Source: Pseudoalteromonas luteoviolacea S2607 (lineage in GTDB: Bacteria > Pseudomonadota > Gammaproteobacteria > Enterobacterales > Alteromonadaceae). Taken from it: a stretch of DNA of 64,000 nt. The notes beneath the pieces are model-generated. The model was not told the origin of the DNA. It ran no database searches and saw nothing but the letters and a program-made list of their open reading frames with translations. Made by a program: the position numbers and the translations under genes. Location: NCBI RefSeq assembly GCF_001625575.1, contig NZ_AUXV01000005.1:1-64000 (forward strand), given 5' to 3'. The first letter of the stretch is position 1, and every line of letters starts with the position of its first letter. This document shows positions 36,501-46,183 of this stretch, in pieces.

Positions 36501-36890
36501 TTAAGTGTTGGTGACCGGTGGCTGTGAAGGACGTGTGAGTAGGTAAGCTAGTACAGAAACTTCGATAATGGCCACGATCACCAGAACATACCAAGGGGCT
36601 TGGCTTAAGCACAATAAAATATAGCCAATGAGCATGCCAATACCGGCTCCCCATTTGCCTTTGGGTGGTACAACTTGATGTTCTCGCCAAGCGATAAGTG
36701 AAGGGCCAAATTTGGGATGAGTCAGTAGCCAGTTTTCAAACTTTGGTGATGAACGGGAGAAGCAAGCGAGTGCAAGAATAAAAAAGATGGTTGTGGGCAT
36801 AACGGGCAGCGCCATACCGATAAAACCTAAGCCTACAAAAATGATGCCCGCAGCATGTAACCAGAAACAGCGATTGAAGAGCTTTTTCAT
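36501..36890 (-). CDS. DUF454 (YbaN-like) inner-membrane protein
   Basis: This 129-aa membrane protein has four hydrophobic stretches. The DUF454 signature is clear: GLGFIGMALPVMPTTIFFIL, then ACFSRSSPKFENWLLTHP and FGPSLIAWRE. The ending LLTRPSQPPVTNT is hydrophilic. The family is widespread and uncharacterised. It has no obvious functional partner among its neighbours. AGGAGA is present upstream but at a longer distance (about 12 bases) than usual. Confidence 0.85.
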   Translation of the reverse strand: MKKLFNRCFWLHAAGIIFVGLGFIGMALPVMPTTIFFILALACFSRSSPKFENWLLTHPKFGPSLIAWREHQVVPPKGKWGAGIGMLIGYILLCLSQAPWYVLVIVAIIEVSVLAYLLTRPSQPPVTNT

Positions 36891-37067
36891 ACTGGGCTGT
36901 TTCTCCTGTGTTAAAAAGTGACCTGTGCACCTGCGGAAGTCTGATCACTCGCTTAAACATACGAATAATACAAAATCGAACACATGTTATTTTAACAGCA
37001 GTTGCTTCTCCATTATAGACGAAAAGCGCAGTAATTTATTCCGATATAACAAGCTGGGTGTGGAATG

Positions 37068-37094
37068 TCATGCAAATATGGAGAATTTGCATGA
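37068..37094 (-). terminator. hairpin downstream of the first porin gene
   Basis: A perfect 10-bp stem tcatgcaaat/atttgcatga (37068-37077 with 37085-37094) lies 12 bp beyond the stop codon of the leftward porin gene. No T-run follows on that strand. It is a possible terminator or 3'-end stabiliser. Confidence 0.5.
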
Positions 37095-37106
37095 CAATAT
37101 GAAGGG

Positions 37107-38336
37107 CTAGAAGTAGTAGCCAATGTTGATATTGAAGCGGCGCTCAACATCTTCACTTTGTCCAGAGATAGTCCCCCCTACAAATGGTTGGTTTTTCGCG
37201 TGAACAAGGTCAATGTATGAGAAAATGGGGCCTGCGGTAACAGCGACGCCAGTCACATTCATCCAAGTGTTTGCAGAATTATCTGACTTATTGTAGATGG
37301 TACCAAAATCGTTATATAGCTGTAGATGTGTAACGGGACCATAATTGACGGACCAGTTATAGGCGATATTGGCACTCGACATCGTGGCCTCAGTCGGCAT
37401 GGTGTCGTAAGTTGCGTTCGCAGCAATTGCTATTCTATCTATATTATCTAGCTGGTAATCATATTTACCGTGCTGTAGCTGCAAGTGCCAGTTTCCGAAT
37501 TGGCTGTTCATATGCAGTGCCCAAGCTTGGTAATCACCTGCACTGTATTGGCCGTCATGCAGTCCACCACTCAGTACTGACATGCCCAGTGCGGTTGAGC
37601 CAGCAAAATGTTCTAGATGGTAATGGTAGCGCGCAACAAAGGTATTTTGCTCAGCTAGTTGAGCTTTAGGTGCATCATAGAGCCCTTCGTTTGCATCTCT
37701 GATACCGACAATATCGATTGAATAGCGGTCTTTGCGGTCTTCTACATACCCATCAATCCCGCCAAGCTCATCATTTTTGAAAAAACCCAGATCCAGTTGC
37801 CAGTTGTCGGCAACTTTACGCTTCATCACTAGGCCCATATCATAATCATCTTCTAAACCGACAAAATAGTTGGGGCTCATAAAGAAGCTATGTGAGTTGT
37901 ACGGGTCATTGCCAAATGGCACTTGGGTTAACCCGAGTTGTGCTTGCCACTGTGATGTCACATCATAATCGAGATAGGCATATTTAACGACACTCATATA
38001 ATCGAAGAAACGAATTTCGGCATTTAGCCCGATGTCTGCAACTTCGCCTGAAAAGTTAAAGCGAAATACATCAAAATCAAAATCTCCGCCTCGGTTTTTA
38101 GCATCTTCATCATAGGAGTTGGTTGAGTAGTTTACGCGAATTGCACCACCCACTTTGATACCCGGATCGGATTCTGCTTGCTCTGTGTGTTGTTGTTCGA
38201 TTTTTTCAATTTTTTGCTGCAACATAGCAAGTTGCTGCTTCAATTCAGAGAGCTCATCGGTGTTTGATAATGCGACGGTTGGAACCATCAAAAGTGTGCT
38301 GCACAGGGCTAAAGTATGTCTGGAACTTCTTGACAT
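37107..38336 (-). CDS. outer-membrane porin with N-terminal coiled coil (paralogue 1)
   Basis: This encodes 409 aa. A signal peptide (about 24 residues) is followed by a short heptad coiled coil (LSELKQQLAMLQQKIEKIEQQ) and a 16-strand-type barrel with IKVGGAIRVNYSTNSYDEDA, LGLTQVPFGNDPY and LGFFKNDELGGIDGYVEDR, ending in FNINIGYYF with terminal Phe. The pattern is that of phosphate/pyrophosphate-type (OprO/P-like) or general porins; substrate is not readable. It is clearly a paralogue of the porin encoded 350 bp upstream in the same direction. Stem-loops in the long gap suggest separate transcription. Confidence 0.85.
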   Translation of the reverse strand: MSRSSRHTLALCSTLLMVPTVALSNTDELSELKQQLAMLQQKIEKIEQQHTEQAESDPGIKVGGAIRVNYSTNSYDEDAKNRGGDFDFDVFRFNFSGEVADIGLNAEIRFFDYMSVVKYAYLDYDVTSQWQAQLGLTQVPFGNDPYNSHSFFMSPNYFVGLEDDYDMGLVMKRKVADNWQLDLGFFKNDELGGIDGYVEDRKDRYSIDIVGIRDANEGLYDAPKAQLAEQNTFVARYHYHLEHFAGSTALGMSVLSGGLHDGQYSAGDYQAWALHMNSQFGNWHLQLQHGKYDYQLDNIDRIAIAANATYDTMPTEATMSSANIAYNWSVNYGPVTHLQLYNDFGTIYNKSDNSANTWMNVTGVAVTAGPIFSYIDLVHAKNQPFVGGTISGQSEDVERRFNINIGYYF

Positions 38337-38685
38337 GGGTTAGATAATCCGAGGGATGAGGTTTAACAAAGGCGCAAGCCTAACGTACAAAATATATGTG
38401 TGCAAATTGGGGAAGTTTGCATCTTTTGTCGGCTTGTAAGTGGCTTGTATCTATGTGGTAACAGGCATAATAAAATGTCAGATTGTTGCGTAATATTTGT
38501 TATGGTTTGGAACCATCCAAGGGCACTTTAATTAAACTAGCTTTACAAAATTAATTATAAAAAACATGTGGTTGATATTTTTATTGTAAATAAAGTGCAA
38601 CTCAGAAACAAATATCCTCATGACGGAAAAAAAGTCGCACTTTAGTGAATAAATTTCGTCTCTTGTCCTGCTCGGTATCAGGTGT
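38337..38685. other. 349-bp gap between the two porin genes
   Basis: It is AT-rich. An inverted repeat taaagtgc/gcacttta flanks about 38592-38643, and a short stem tgcaaa/tttgca lies near 38402-38421. It probably holds the terminator of the upstream porin gene and the promoter of the downstream one. No gene is seen. Confidence 0.4.
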
Positions 38686-39942
38686 TTAAAAGTAGTAACC
38701 AAAGTTCAAGTTAAAACGGCGCTCAGTATCGTCGCTGTCACCTGCAATTGAGCCACCGACGAATGGCTGGTTTTTCGCATTGACAAAGTCTAAATAAGAA
38801 AAGAAAGCGCCCGCAGACATAGACACTCCAGTCACATTCATCCAAGTATCACTGCTGTTGTCCGATTTGTCATAGATAATGCCAAAATCGTTATAAAACT
38901 GCAGAGAGTTAATTGGGCCCAATTTTACTTTCATGCTATAAGCAATATTCATATTGGACATGGTCGCTTGCGCCGCGATTGAGTCATAAAACGCGTAAGC
39001 GCCCACTGCAATGCGATCGACATTGGCGATGTTATAGTCATATTCGCCGTGTTGTAGTTGTAAATTCCACGGTCCGATATTGGCGTTTAAATGTACCGCC
39101 CAGGCTTGGTAATCTCCCGCTTTTGAAACCCCATTATGCAAGTCCCCCATTAAACCCGAAACGCCTAACTCGGTGGTACCGCCGCTGTGCTTGAAGTGAT
39201 AACCATAGCGCCCAGAAAAGGTATTGTATTCACCAAGTGGCTGTGTGGGGTCGTCATAGATACCATCTGTGGGGGCTCTAAAGCCAACAATGTCATAAGA
39301 GTAGCGGTCGCTGCGATCTTCTACATATCCATCTACACCGCCTAGTTCATCGTTTTTAAAGAAACCGAGATCGAGTTGCCAGTTATCTGCAAGTTTACGT
39401 TTGAATAGCACACCCATGTCATGGTCGTCTTCAAGCCCAACATAATAGGTTGTGCCAAAGAACCAACTATGGGAATTATATGGCCAGTTACCGAATGGCA
39501 CTTTGGTTAAACCAACTTGCGCTTGCCAGTCTTGAGCAAAGTCATAATAGAGGTAGGCATACTTTACAGCAGTCATATAATCGAAATACCGCCACTCGGC
39601 ATTTAAGCCAAAGCCGCCAATGTTGCCTGAAAAATTTATACGAAATACATCTAACTCAAAATCGCCACCTCGATTTTTATTGTCATCGTCGTATGACGTA
39701 TGACTGAAGTTTGTGCGCACTGCACCGCCGACTTTGATGCTTGGTTTAGAGGCCTGTTCTTTAGCCTTAGCTTTTTGTTTAGCCTCAGCTTGCTTGGTTT
39801 TCTCAAGCTGGGTGATCCGCTGTTGTAACTTGAGCAGCTGCTGTTTGAGCTCTGCCAGCTCTTCATCTGAGGCTAAAGCAGGCGTAGCACCCGCTTGCAG
39901 TACAAGTGCGATGACAAGACATGCTTTGGGATTAAGCGGCAT
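38686..39942 (-). CDS. outer-membrane porin with N-terminal coiled coil (paralogue 2)
   Basis: This 418-aa porin has a signal peptide of about 24 residues (ATPALAS), a coiled coil (LAELKQQLLKLQQRITQLEK), a Lys/Ala-rich linker and a barrel ending in FNLNFGYYF. Blocks shared with the neighbouring porin include NRGGDFELDVFRINFSG, LGFFKNDELGGVDGYVEDR, KSDNSSDTWMNVTGV and AKNQPFVGGSIAGDSDDTER, so the pair arose by tandem duplication. The gene begins 165 bp from the divergent dCache chemoreceptor gene. The ribosome binding site is weak (GGATG). Substrate unknown. Confidence 0.87.
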   Translation of the reverse strand: MPLNPKACLVIALVLQAGATPALASDEELAELKQQLLKLQQRITQLEKTKQAEAKQKAKAKEQASKPSIKVGGAVRTNFSHTSYDDDNKNRGGDFELDVFRINFSGNIGGFGLNAEWRYFDYMTAVKYAYLYYDFAQDWQAQVGLTKVPFGNWPYNSHSWFFGTTYYVGLEDDHDMGVLFKRKLADNWQLDLGFFKNDELGGVDGYVEDRSDRYSYDIVGFRAPTDGIYDDPTQPLGEYNTFSGRYGYHFKHSGGTTELGVSGLMGDLHNGVSKAGDYQAWAVHLNANIGPWNLQLQHGEYDYNIANVDRIAVGAYAFYDSIAAQATMSNMNIAYSMKVKLGPINSLQFYNDFGIIYDKSDNSSDTWMNVTGVSMSAGAFFSYLDFVNAKNQPFVGGSIAGDSDDTERRFNLNFGYYF

Positions 39943-40106
39943 GGGAGGACATCCATATAACAGTGGCTATTGCTCCTAAGCGTAGTTGACTATTGATTAG
40001 TTTGCACAGTGGGATTAAGCGCTGAGCCCACTGAAAATTTTTAATCTTTTTGTATAGTTGAGGATCTACAACTATATTTTTTGAATGCTCACAGGAAGTT
40101 TTCGCT

Positions 40107-42065
40107 ATGAATATTTCGCAAAAGTTACGCCTCGCATTCATCACTGCCATTGTTGTCCCGCTCGTCATTATTGCCGCCATTGTGATCAGTCAAACTCGAC
40201 AGCTTGCCATTGATAAATTTGTTGAAATGAGTAGCCGAGAGGCGCAGCAAATAGACAATGGGATCAGCATGTTTTTTGATGAAGTGGCGAAGAATGTCAC
40301 TTACCTATCCGGCCACCCGGATGTGCAAAATGGCGGTACTAATGTTTCCGTATACATTGATAACCCCAGTGCAAAACAAATGACACCCGATACAGGCACA
40401 GCCGTGGAGCAGCGACTCTTTGATTTATATAATCAGTTTGGCCGATCCCATCCGGGCATTTCATACATCTACTTTGGCAACCCTGAAGGGGGATATATTC
40501 AGTGGCCTAAAGGGCAGGTGAGTGCACAATATGATCCCCGTGTAAGGCCTTGGTACACCACAGGCAAGCGCGCAAATGGACAAACATCGCTTACTGACGC
40601 CTACTATTGGGAACCCGATGATACGGCTATCATTTCAACGGTAAAAGCGGTGAAATCTAATGGCCAGTTTGTGGGCGTTCAGGGCATGGATGTCTCTTTA
40701 AAGGGCTTAACCGATATTATTAAAAGCATCAAATTAGGTGAAACCGGTTATTTGATGCTGGAAGAAGATACCGGCACGATTTTGGTAAATGCAAAGCACC
40801 CTGATTACACCTTTAAACACATCGACGAAGTAGAAAATGGCTTGTATCGTGAACTTAACCGCAGCCCCGATGGATTGTTTGAAATTACCATAGATGGCAC
40901 TGAATACTTCTCAAATATTTATACTTCAAAAACACTGGGCTGGAAGTTTATTGCCTTTGTGGAGCAACAAGAAGTGATGAGTACGGCCAATAATATGATG
41001 TGGACACTCATTGTGATTAGTCTTGTTTTAGTGGCTGTTTTCATTGTGTTGGCAACATATATTGCGGGCTTACTTTCAGGACCCATTGTGAATGTGAGTG
41101 ATGGCTTGACGGCGATATCTCAAGGTGGCGGGGACTTAACCAAGCGACTAGACGTGAATACCCAAGATGAAACGGGCAGGCTAGCAGAGAGCTTTAACCA
41201 ATTTCTCAATCTGATAGCGCAATTGGTACAGCAAATAAATCACTGTGCTCAACAGGTCAATCAAACAGCGCTGGCAACGGCAGGACAAGCCGATGAATTA
41301 ACGGGCTCCACAAGCTCACAGCAACAAGCATTAGAGATGGCTGCGACGGCAATTAACCAAATGGCAGCCACAGCTAATGAAGTTGCGTCTAGTTGCGCCA
41401 ATGCTGCAGAACTTGCTACGCAAACGCAGCATGCGTCTGAACTTGGCCAAACCGTGATCACAGAAACGGTTCATAGTGTGGCGGATCTGTCCGATGTGAT
41501 TAATCGCGCTACGACAGACATCACAAAACTCGACAGTGAAAGCGAAAACATTATGTCGATATTGAGTGTGATCCGTGGGATAGCTGAGCAAACTAACTTA
41601 TTGGCACTGAATGCGGCCATTGAGGCAGCCAGAGCAGGGGAGCACGGCAGAGGCTTTGCGGTCGTGGCCGATGAAGTACGGGCTTTGTCACAACGCACCT
41701 CAGAATCAACAGAAGAAATCGCCTCCCAATTAGACAAGCTACGCAAAATGACAGAGGGGGTGTCGAGCGATATGAAAAACAGTTTAACCAGAACAGAAAA
41801 AACCGTCGAGCTAACGCATTCTGCCCAAAATCAATTTATTGAGATAACACAATCGATTCAGAATATCAGTGATTTAAATACCCAAATTGCTACGGCGGCA
41901 GAAGAGCAGCAGCATGTTGCGGAAGACATCAATCGCAATGTAGTAGAGATTAAAAATGCCGCAGATAGTGTCAGCGCGATTGCCAGTGATACTTGTGACA
42001 ATGGGGAGAAAATGACGGGCTTGTCGCATCAACTCACAGAATTGGTTGGTAAATTCAAAGTTTGA
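40107..42065 (+). CDS. dCache chemoreceptor, likely amino-acid sensing
   Basis: This 652-aa chemoreceptor has TM1 at about residues 10-30, a large periplasmic dCache_1 domain (about 35-290), TM2 near 298-322, a HAMP domain and a signalling coiled coil ([20 protein letters not shown]). The membrane-distal Cache pocket contains Y142, R147, W149, Y150, Y166/Y167 and D195, with the spacing of the published dCache_1AA amino-acid-binding motif (Y-x4-R-x-W-Y, then Y, then D). This predicts binding of the alpha-amino and carboxyl groups of amino acids. AGGAAG stands upstream of the ATG. The gene appears monocistronic. Confidence 0.92.
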   Translation: MNISQKLRLAFITAIVVPLVIIAAIVISQTRQLAIDKFVEMSSREAQQIDNGISMFFDEVAKNVTYLSGHPDVQNGGTNVSVYIDNPSAKQMTPDTGTAVEQRLFDLYNQFGRSHPGISYIYFGNPEGGYIQWPKGQVSAQYDPRVRPWYTTGKRANGQTSLTDAYYWEPDDTAIISTVKAVKSNGQFVGVQGMDVSLKGLTDIIKSIKLGETGYLMLEEDTGTILVNAKHPDYTFKHIDEVENGLYRELNRSPDGLFEITIDGTEYFSNIYTSKTLGWKFIAFVEQQEVMSTANNMMWTLIVISLVLVAVFIVLATYIAGLLSGPIVNVSDGLTAISQGGGDLTKRLDVNTQDETGRLAESFNQFLNLIAQLVQQINHCAQQVNQTALATAGQADELTGSTSSQQQALEMAATAINQMAATANEVASSCANAAELATQTQHASELGQTVITETVHSVADLSDVINRATTDITKLDSESENIMSILSVIRGIAEQTNLLALNAAIEAARAGEHGRGFAVVADEVRALSQRTSESTEEIASQLDKLRKMTEGVSSDMKNSLTRTEKTVELTHSAQNQFIEITQSIQNISDLNTQIATAAEEQQHVAEDINRNVVEIKNAADSVSAIASDTCDNGEKMTGLSHQLTELVGKFKV

Positions 42066-42199
42066 GTGCATAAAAATGTAAAAAATGCCGCTATTTTGAA
42101 CAAAATTGTTGAAGATCATTCATAGTGTGTAATTGTGGTTTACTCGGTGAAAGTGGCTCGGTAATGTAAGGATAGTTAGAGACAATTGATAGGTGGATC

Positions 42200-43051
42200 A
42201 TGGAATTTTCCGAATCGGTAAAATTAGCAAGAACCGAGACTGGACTAGAGTATTTTGAGGTAAATAGTCCATTATGCCAAGCAAAGATTTTTCTTCAGGG
42301 GGCGCAACTTACGGAGTTTATTCCGACTGGTAAAGCTGATTTGATGTGGGTGTCTGCTGATGAAGATTATCAAGAGGGAACATCATTCAGAGGGGGGATT
42401 CCTATTTGCTGGCCTTGGTTTGGCACGCATGAAAACCCAGACTGGCCAGCGCATGGTGTCGCTAGAAAGGTCGTTTGGCGAGCAGAGAAAGTCATCGAAA
42501 CGGCACAAGAAGTCAGAATTTCTTTGTCTTTACCTATGGTTCAGGTGGACAAGACATATTGGCCTCACGAGTCTAGATTAGAAGTTGAGTTTATACTGAA
42601 TGATTCTGTAGAGGTGAGGTTGACTAACACTAACCTAGGCAGCGAGCCATTTTCACTGACTCAAGCCTTACACACTTACCTGCCTACGTCAGACATTAAG
42701 GTAACGCAAGTCGATGGACTTCAGGGCGCACAATATATCGAGTTTGGAGAGGGTCCGTTTAAGCAGGATAGCATCGTTGAGTTTGCCCGTGAAACCGATA
42801 TGGTGTACACACAAGCGACACCGGTACAAACAATTCGCACGCCTGATGGCATTATTGAAGTGTCGCGAGAAAACTCCGCTTCTTGTGTTCTGTGGAACCC
42901 GTGGATCGAAAAGTCTAAGCGCTTGAGTAACTTCCAAGACGAAGAGTACTTGGGCATGTTGTGTTTGGAAGCTGCTAATGTATTAGAAGACATCGCAACG
43001 GTTGAGCCGGGTCAAAGCCACACCCTGACGACAAAAGTTCGCTGGCTGTAA
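42200..43051 (+). CDS. yeaD: D-hexose-6-phosphate mutarotase (YeaD-type aldose epimerase)
   Basis: This 283-aa cytosolic enzyme interconverts alpha and beta anomers of glucose-6-phosphate and related sugars. The family blocks are FLQGAQLTEFIPTGKADLMW, SFRGGIPICWPWFGTH with the conserved GGIP, AHGVARKVVW, and LTQALHTYLPTSDI. WNPW near the C-terminus is also typical. No sugar-metabolism gene is adjacent. The downstream sigma-54 regulator starts 67 bp later and is probably not in the same functional unit. Confidence 0.9.
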   Translation: MEFSESVKLARTETGLEYFEVNSPLCQAKIFLQGAQLTEFIPTGKADLMWVSADEDYQEGTSFRGGIPICWPWFGTHENPDWPAHGVARKVVWRAEKVIETAQEVRISLSLPMVQVDKTYWPHESRLEVEFILNDSVEVRLTNTNLGSEPFSLTQALHTYLPTSDIKVTQVDGLQGAQYIEFGEGPFKQDSIVEFARETDMVYTQATPVQTIRTPDGIIEVSRENSASCVLWNPWIEKSKRLSNFQDEEYLGMLCLEAANVLEDIATVEPGQSHTLTTKVRWL

Positions 43052-43118
43052 CCTTTTAGAATCTAGTTGATTGGCGTATCCTAGCGATATTTAAAGGTTG
43101 GGATACGCAGTATTAACG

Positions 43119-44501
43119 ATGACCATATTGATCATTGACGACAACGTAGAAGTACGACTCAGCATCGCTTACTTCTTAGAAGATCAGGGCTTTGATGTCA
43201 TTGAAGCCGAATCCCCCGATATTGCTAAACAATTACTGAGTGTAAAAGCGATATCACTTATTTTACTCGATATGAATTTCACGCGGGATACTACCTCTGG
43301 TGACGAAGGTCTGAGCTTTTTAAGCTGGTTACATACTCGGTCTAAGCCCCCCGCAGTTATTTGCTTGACAGGTTGGGGTAGTGTCTCGTTAGCTGTGCAG
43401 GCGCTGCAATTGGGGGCCTGTGATTTTATTGAAAAACCTTGGCAAAACGAAGAATTACTCGCCTCAATTCAACAGCAGCAAACGCTAAGCCAGCGCCAAG
43501 GATCACGCTTAGCAGACTGCCAAGCTGAGATGTCTAGTACGGTTGAGAATCAGCGTACGTATGATTGGCAGTCGCCGATAATGCGATCTTTCGAGGCTAA
43601 ATTAGCTCGGATAGCGAAAACCGATGCGACCATACTACTGTGTGGAGAAAGTGGTGTGGGCAAAAGCCATGTGGTAGAAGGCTTACATTCGCAGTCTCTT
43701 AGGGCAAGCGGGCCTTTGGTAAGTGTTAACGTGGGCGCGTTATCCGCTAGCCTGTTCGAAAGTGAGCTATTCGGCCATGTGAAAGGGGCGTTTACGGATG
43801 CGAAAGCCACTCGAGATGGTCGGTTTACGATCGCCGATGGCGGGACATTGTTCTTGGATGAAATCGCAACGCTATCTTTGCCTTTGCAAGCCAAACTTTT
43901 GCGCGTATTAGAGTCAGGAGAATATGAAGTACTCGGTAGCAGCGAAACGTTGCGAAGTGACGTACGTGTCATTTGTGCGACGAATGCCAATCTTAATGCA
44001 CTGGTTGAACAAGGTGCATTTCGCAATGACTTACTGTATCGCATTAACACCTTTGTTTTTGAGCTTCCTCCTCTGCGACAGCGAAAAGAAGATATTGCAC
44101 CTTTTGCACAGTACCTGTTGGAACGCCACGCGATTAGATACCAGATGATAGCGAAGCCATTCAGTCAAGAAGTGGTGGCGGCATTACTGCGCTACCCATG
44201 GCCTGGCAATATTCGCGAACTCAGCCATGTCATGGAACGTGCGTTACTAATGAGTGAAGGTGACCAAATCGAGTTACATGATTGCCAGCTGCGCTTGGCA
44301 AGGCCAGTCGCTGGACATTCAACACATCATGATGCTTTAAACTCACAGCAACAAACACTCGCAGATATAGAAAAGGCCGCCATTTCAAAGGTCTTGTCTG
44401 AGGAAAACGGTGTGGTGGATAGTTCTGCTAAACGTTTAGGTATCAGTAAATCCTCGCTATACAGAAGGCTCGATAAATACGGGCTAAAAAATGAAAGCTA
44501 A
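43119..44501 (+). CDS. sigma-54-dependent response regulator (NtrC family, GAFTDA variant)
   Basis: This encodes 460 aa. The receiver domain (1-118) has D51 in LILLDMNFTR and an acidic IDDN start. The AAA+ domain has Walker A GESGVGKS, GAFTDA at 223-228 and LFLDEIATL. The C-terminus is a Fis-type HTH (AAISKVLSEENGVVDSSAKR, then LGISKSSLYRRL). The GAFTDA loop differs from canonical GAFTGA, but the variant occurs in functional activators; the same G-to-D change makes NorR constitutive. ATG 43119 is chosen over a TTG 21 bases earlier. The kinase gene overlaps by 11 bp. A near-consensus sigma-54 promoter at 52386 in front of the exporter operon is the best visible target. Confidence 0.9.
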   Translation: MTILIIDDNVEVRLSIAYFLEDQGFDVIEAESPDIAKQLLSVKAISLILLDMNFTRDTTSGDEGLSFLSWLHTRSKPPAVICLTGWGSVSLAVQALQLGACDFIEKPWQNEELLASIQQQQTLSQRQGSRLADCQAEMSSTVENQRTYDWQSPIMRSFEAKLARIAKTDATILLCGESGVGKSHVVEGLHSQSLRASGPLVSVNVGALSASLFESELFGHVKGAFTDAKATRDGRFTIADGGTLFLDEIATLSLPLQAKLLRVLESGEYEVLGSSETLRSDVRVICATNANLNALVEQGAFRNDLLYRINTFVFELPPLRQRKEDIAPFAQYLLERHAIRYQMIAKPFSQEVVAALLRYPWPGNIRELSHVMERALLMSEGDQIELHDCQLRLARPVAGHSTHHDALNSQQQTLADIEKAAISKVLSEENGVVDSSAKRLGISKSSLYRRLDKYGLKNES

Positions 44502-45774
44502 TTTAGAGCGTGAAATACAGCTCTATATGCTGGTGCTGAATAGCTTTGTTGTCATGCTGTTGTTTGTAATGGTAAATTTTGTGCTGTCTTCACCTTATAT
44601 TGCAGTGACACTTAGCTCCGCAGCTTTTTTGGCGTTACAAGCTATTTCGCGTTGGCTGAAAAAGCGCATTGTAGGCGTATTTAAACGCGCGAATATGCAA
44701 CTTGAAGCAATGCAACAAAGCGATTTTAACCATCAGCTCAAGCCGCACTTTTTGTCCGGTGAAGTGGCTGAGTTTGAAAGTCGCTTAGTCGCGCTCAGTG
44801 AGCAGTTACATCGAGATAAAGCGAAATACAATCGCCAGCTGTTCGTTGTTTACCAATTAATCGATAAATTACCTAGCCCGATTTGGATATTCGATGAGAA
44901 TGATCAACTCAGTTATGCAAATCCTGCTTTTGAGCTGATTTATCATATACCTTGGCAGAGTGCCAAGGGGCGCACAAGTGCGCAGTTAGAATTGGTGAAT
45001 AAGCAAGGAGAGTGGAGCTTTATCCGCAATACATTACGTAACAACTGGACCTTAAACAGCAGTGAATTTTTTGACGAAGGACAACGCCATCATTTGATCA
45101 TTGCAACCGATATTCGTAAAGCACTAAGGCATCAAGAATTAGCTGCTTGGCAACGACTGCTCAGAGTCATAGGTCACGAAATACATAACTCGTTGTCGCC
45201 AATCAGCTCCTTGGCACAAAGCCTGAAAGCGAAAGTAACACAGCCTCGGGATCATAATGCGTTGACTGTTATCGAACAGCGTAGCGCCCACATCCAGCAG
45301 TTTGTTTCCCGCTATAATCAAATCGCTAAACCGCTAGATTTACGTCGAGAAAAAGTGGTGTTATACGATTTATTGATGTCCATCAAAAAGCTATGCAGTG
45401 AAATGTATGATGATCAACATATCGACTTGGACTGCTCTGTGCGTCATTGCTATTGCGATCCTCAGTTACTTGAACAAGCATTGATCAACCTCCTTAAAAA
45501 TGCTTTTGAGGCGAATTTAACGCAGCATCCTACGGGGCGTTTAGTGCAGCTTAGTGCGGTTTATCAGGCAGCACACATCGTAATTTCTATAGCTGATCAA
45601 GGAGGAGGGTTTGTGAATATAGACAATGCTATGACGCCTTTTTATTCAACCAAGTCGAGTGGTCAGGGAATTGGTATTACGTTAAGCCGGCAAATAGTCG
45701 AGCAGCATGGTGGAAGCTTTTCAGTAAGCAATGGTTTACACGGAGCAGAAATAAAAATCGCACTGCCCAATTGA
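44491..45774 (+). CDS. NtrY-like sensor histidine kinase, partner of the sigma-54 regulator
   Basis: This 427-aa inner-membrane kinase has two adjacent TM helices (about residues 11-33 and 36-52) with almost no periplasmic part. A HAMP-like segment and PAS domain (about 118-210) lead to HisKA with H229 in IGHEIHNSLSPISSLAQSL, and a HATPase with NLLKNAFEAN, ADQGGGF and GQGIGITL. The EIHNSLSPI box is characteristic of NtrY-type kinases. The short periplasmic loop suggests sensing in the membrane or cytosol, consistent with envelope or lipid stress. It overlaps the regulator gene. The last codons overlap a Fur-box-like site. Confidence 0.9.
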   Translation: MKANLEREIQLYMLVLNSFVVMLLFVMVNFVLSSPYIAVTLSSAAFLALQAISRWLKKRIVGVFKRANMQLEAMQQSDFNHQLKPHFLSGEVAEFESRLVALSEQLHRDKAKYNRQLFVVYQLIDKLPSPIWIFDENDQLSYANPAFELIYHIPWQSAKGRTSAQLELVNKQGEWSFIRNTLRNNWTLNSSEFFDEGQRHHLIIATDIRKALRHQELAAWQRLLRVIGHEIHNSLSPISSLAQSLKAKVTQPRDHNALTVIEQRSAHIQQFVSRYNQIAKPLDLRREKVVLYDLLMSIKKLCSEMYDDQHIDLDCSVRHCYCDPQLLEQALINLLKNAFEANLTQHPTGRLVQLSAVYQAAHIVISIADQGGGFVNIDNAMTPFYSTKSSGQGIGITLSRQIVEQHGGSFSVSNGLHGAEIKIALPN

Positions 45775-45786
45775 TAATAATTCTCA
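45772..45786. promoter_or_regulatory. Fur-box-like site upstream of the small membrane protein gene
   Basis: TGATAAT-A-ATTCTCA matches the 7-1-7 Fur consensus at 13 of 14 positions. It overlaps the stop codon of the kinase gene and lies 90 bp before the ATG of the 80-aa gene. Confidence 0.65.
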
Positions 45787-45875
45787 TTACTATATAATTC
45801 AATTCCTAACTCAGAGTGGTTGTGCATAGTGCATGCACCACACAATGACTTGGCTAACGCTGCGAGGAGTGCATT

Positions 45876-46118
45876 ATGTTAGTGTTGTATCCGTTTTTAG
45901 CTTTTCTATTCATGACTTTTGTTCTTAAGAACATACAACTACCCAGTCATACCAAGCTTTGGCTAAGCCGCTTAAGTGTGTGGAGTGTCGCGGCAGCCAT
46001 GGCCGTGGCGAAGTTTACACTTGGCTTAAGTGTCTTATTTTCCATGGTGGCATTTGTCGTAGTTGGTGCTATTTTAACGCTGTTTACTTCTCTAGGAGCG
46101 ATGGCTCGTCACGATTAA
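45876..46118 (+). CDS. 80-aa inner-membrane protein, probably iron-regulated
   Basis: It has hydrophobic segments at about residues 2-18, 32-48 and 51-72. GAGGAG lies seven bases before the ATG, so it is well translated. I do not recognise the family with certainty; it is of the type of small membrane proteins (such as DUF3325 or DUF3649) seen in Fur-controlled iron-uptake operons. A good Fur-like box 90 bp upstream supports that reading. The next gene, a peptidase-MA-like protein, follows after 65 bp. Confidence 0.65.
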   Translation: MLVLYPFLAFLFMTFVLKNIQLPSHTKLWLSRLSVWSVAAAMAVAKFTLGLSVLFSMVAFVVVGAILTLFTSLGAMARHD

Positions 46119-46183
46119 CCCTTTCGTGAGTGTGAAAATTGGCTTACTGTTGATAAGTGAGATAATCGTGCAAGGGATAATCA

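Noticed and set aside
43550..44050. 166-codon antisense open frame in the sigma-54 regulator gene
   Set aside because: It is opposite the conserved AAA+ domain, with no features of its own.
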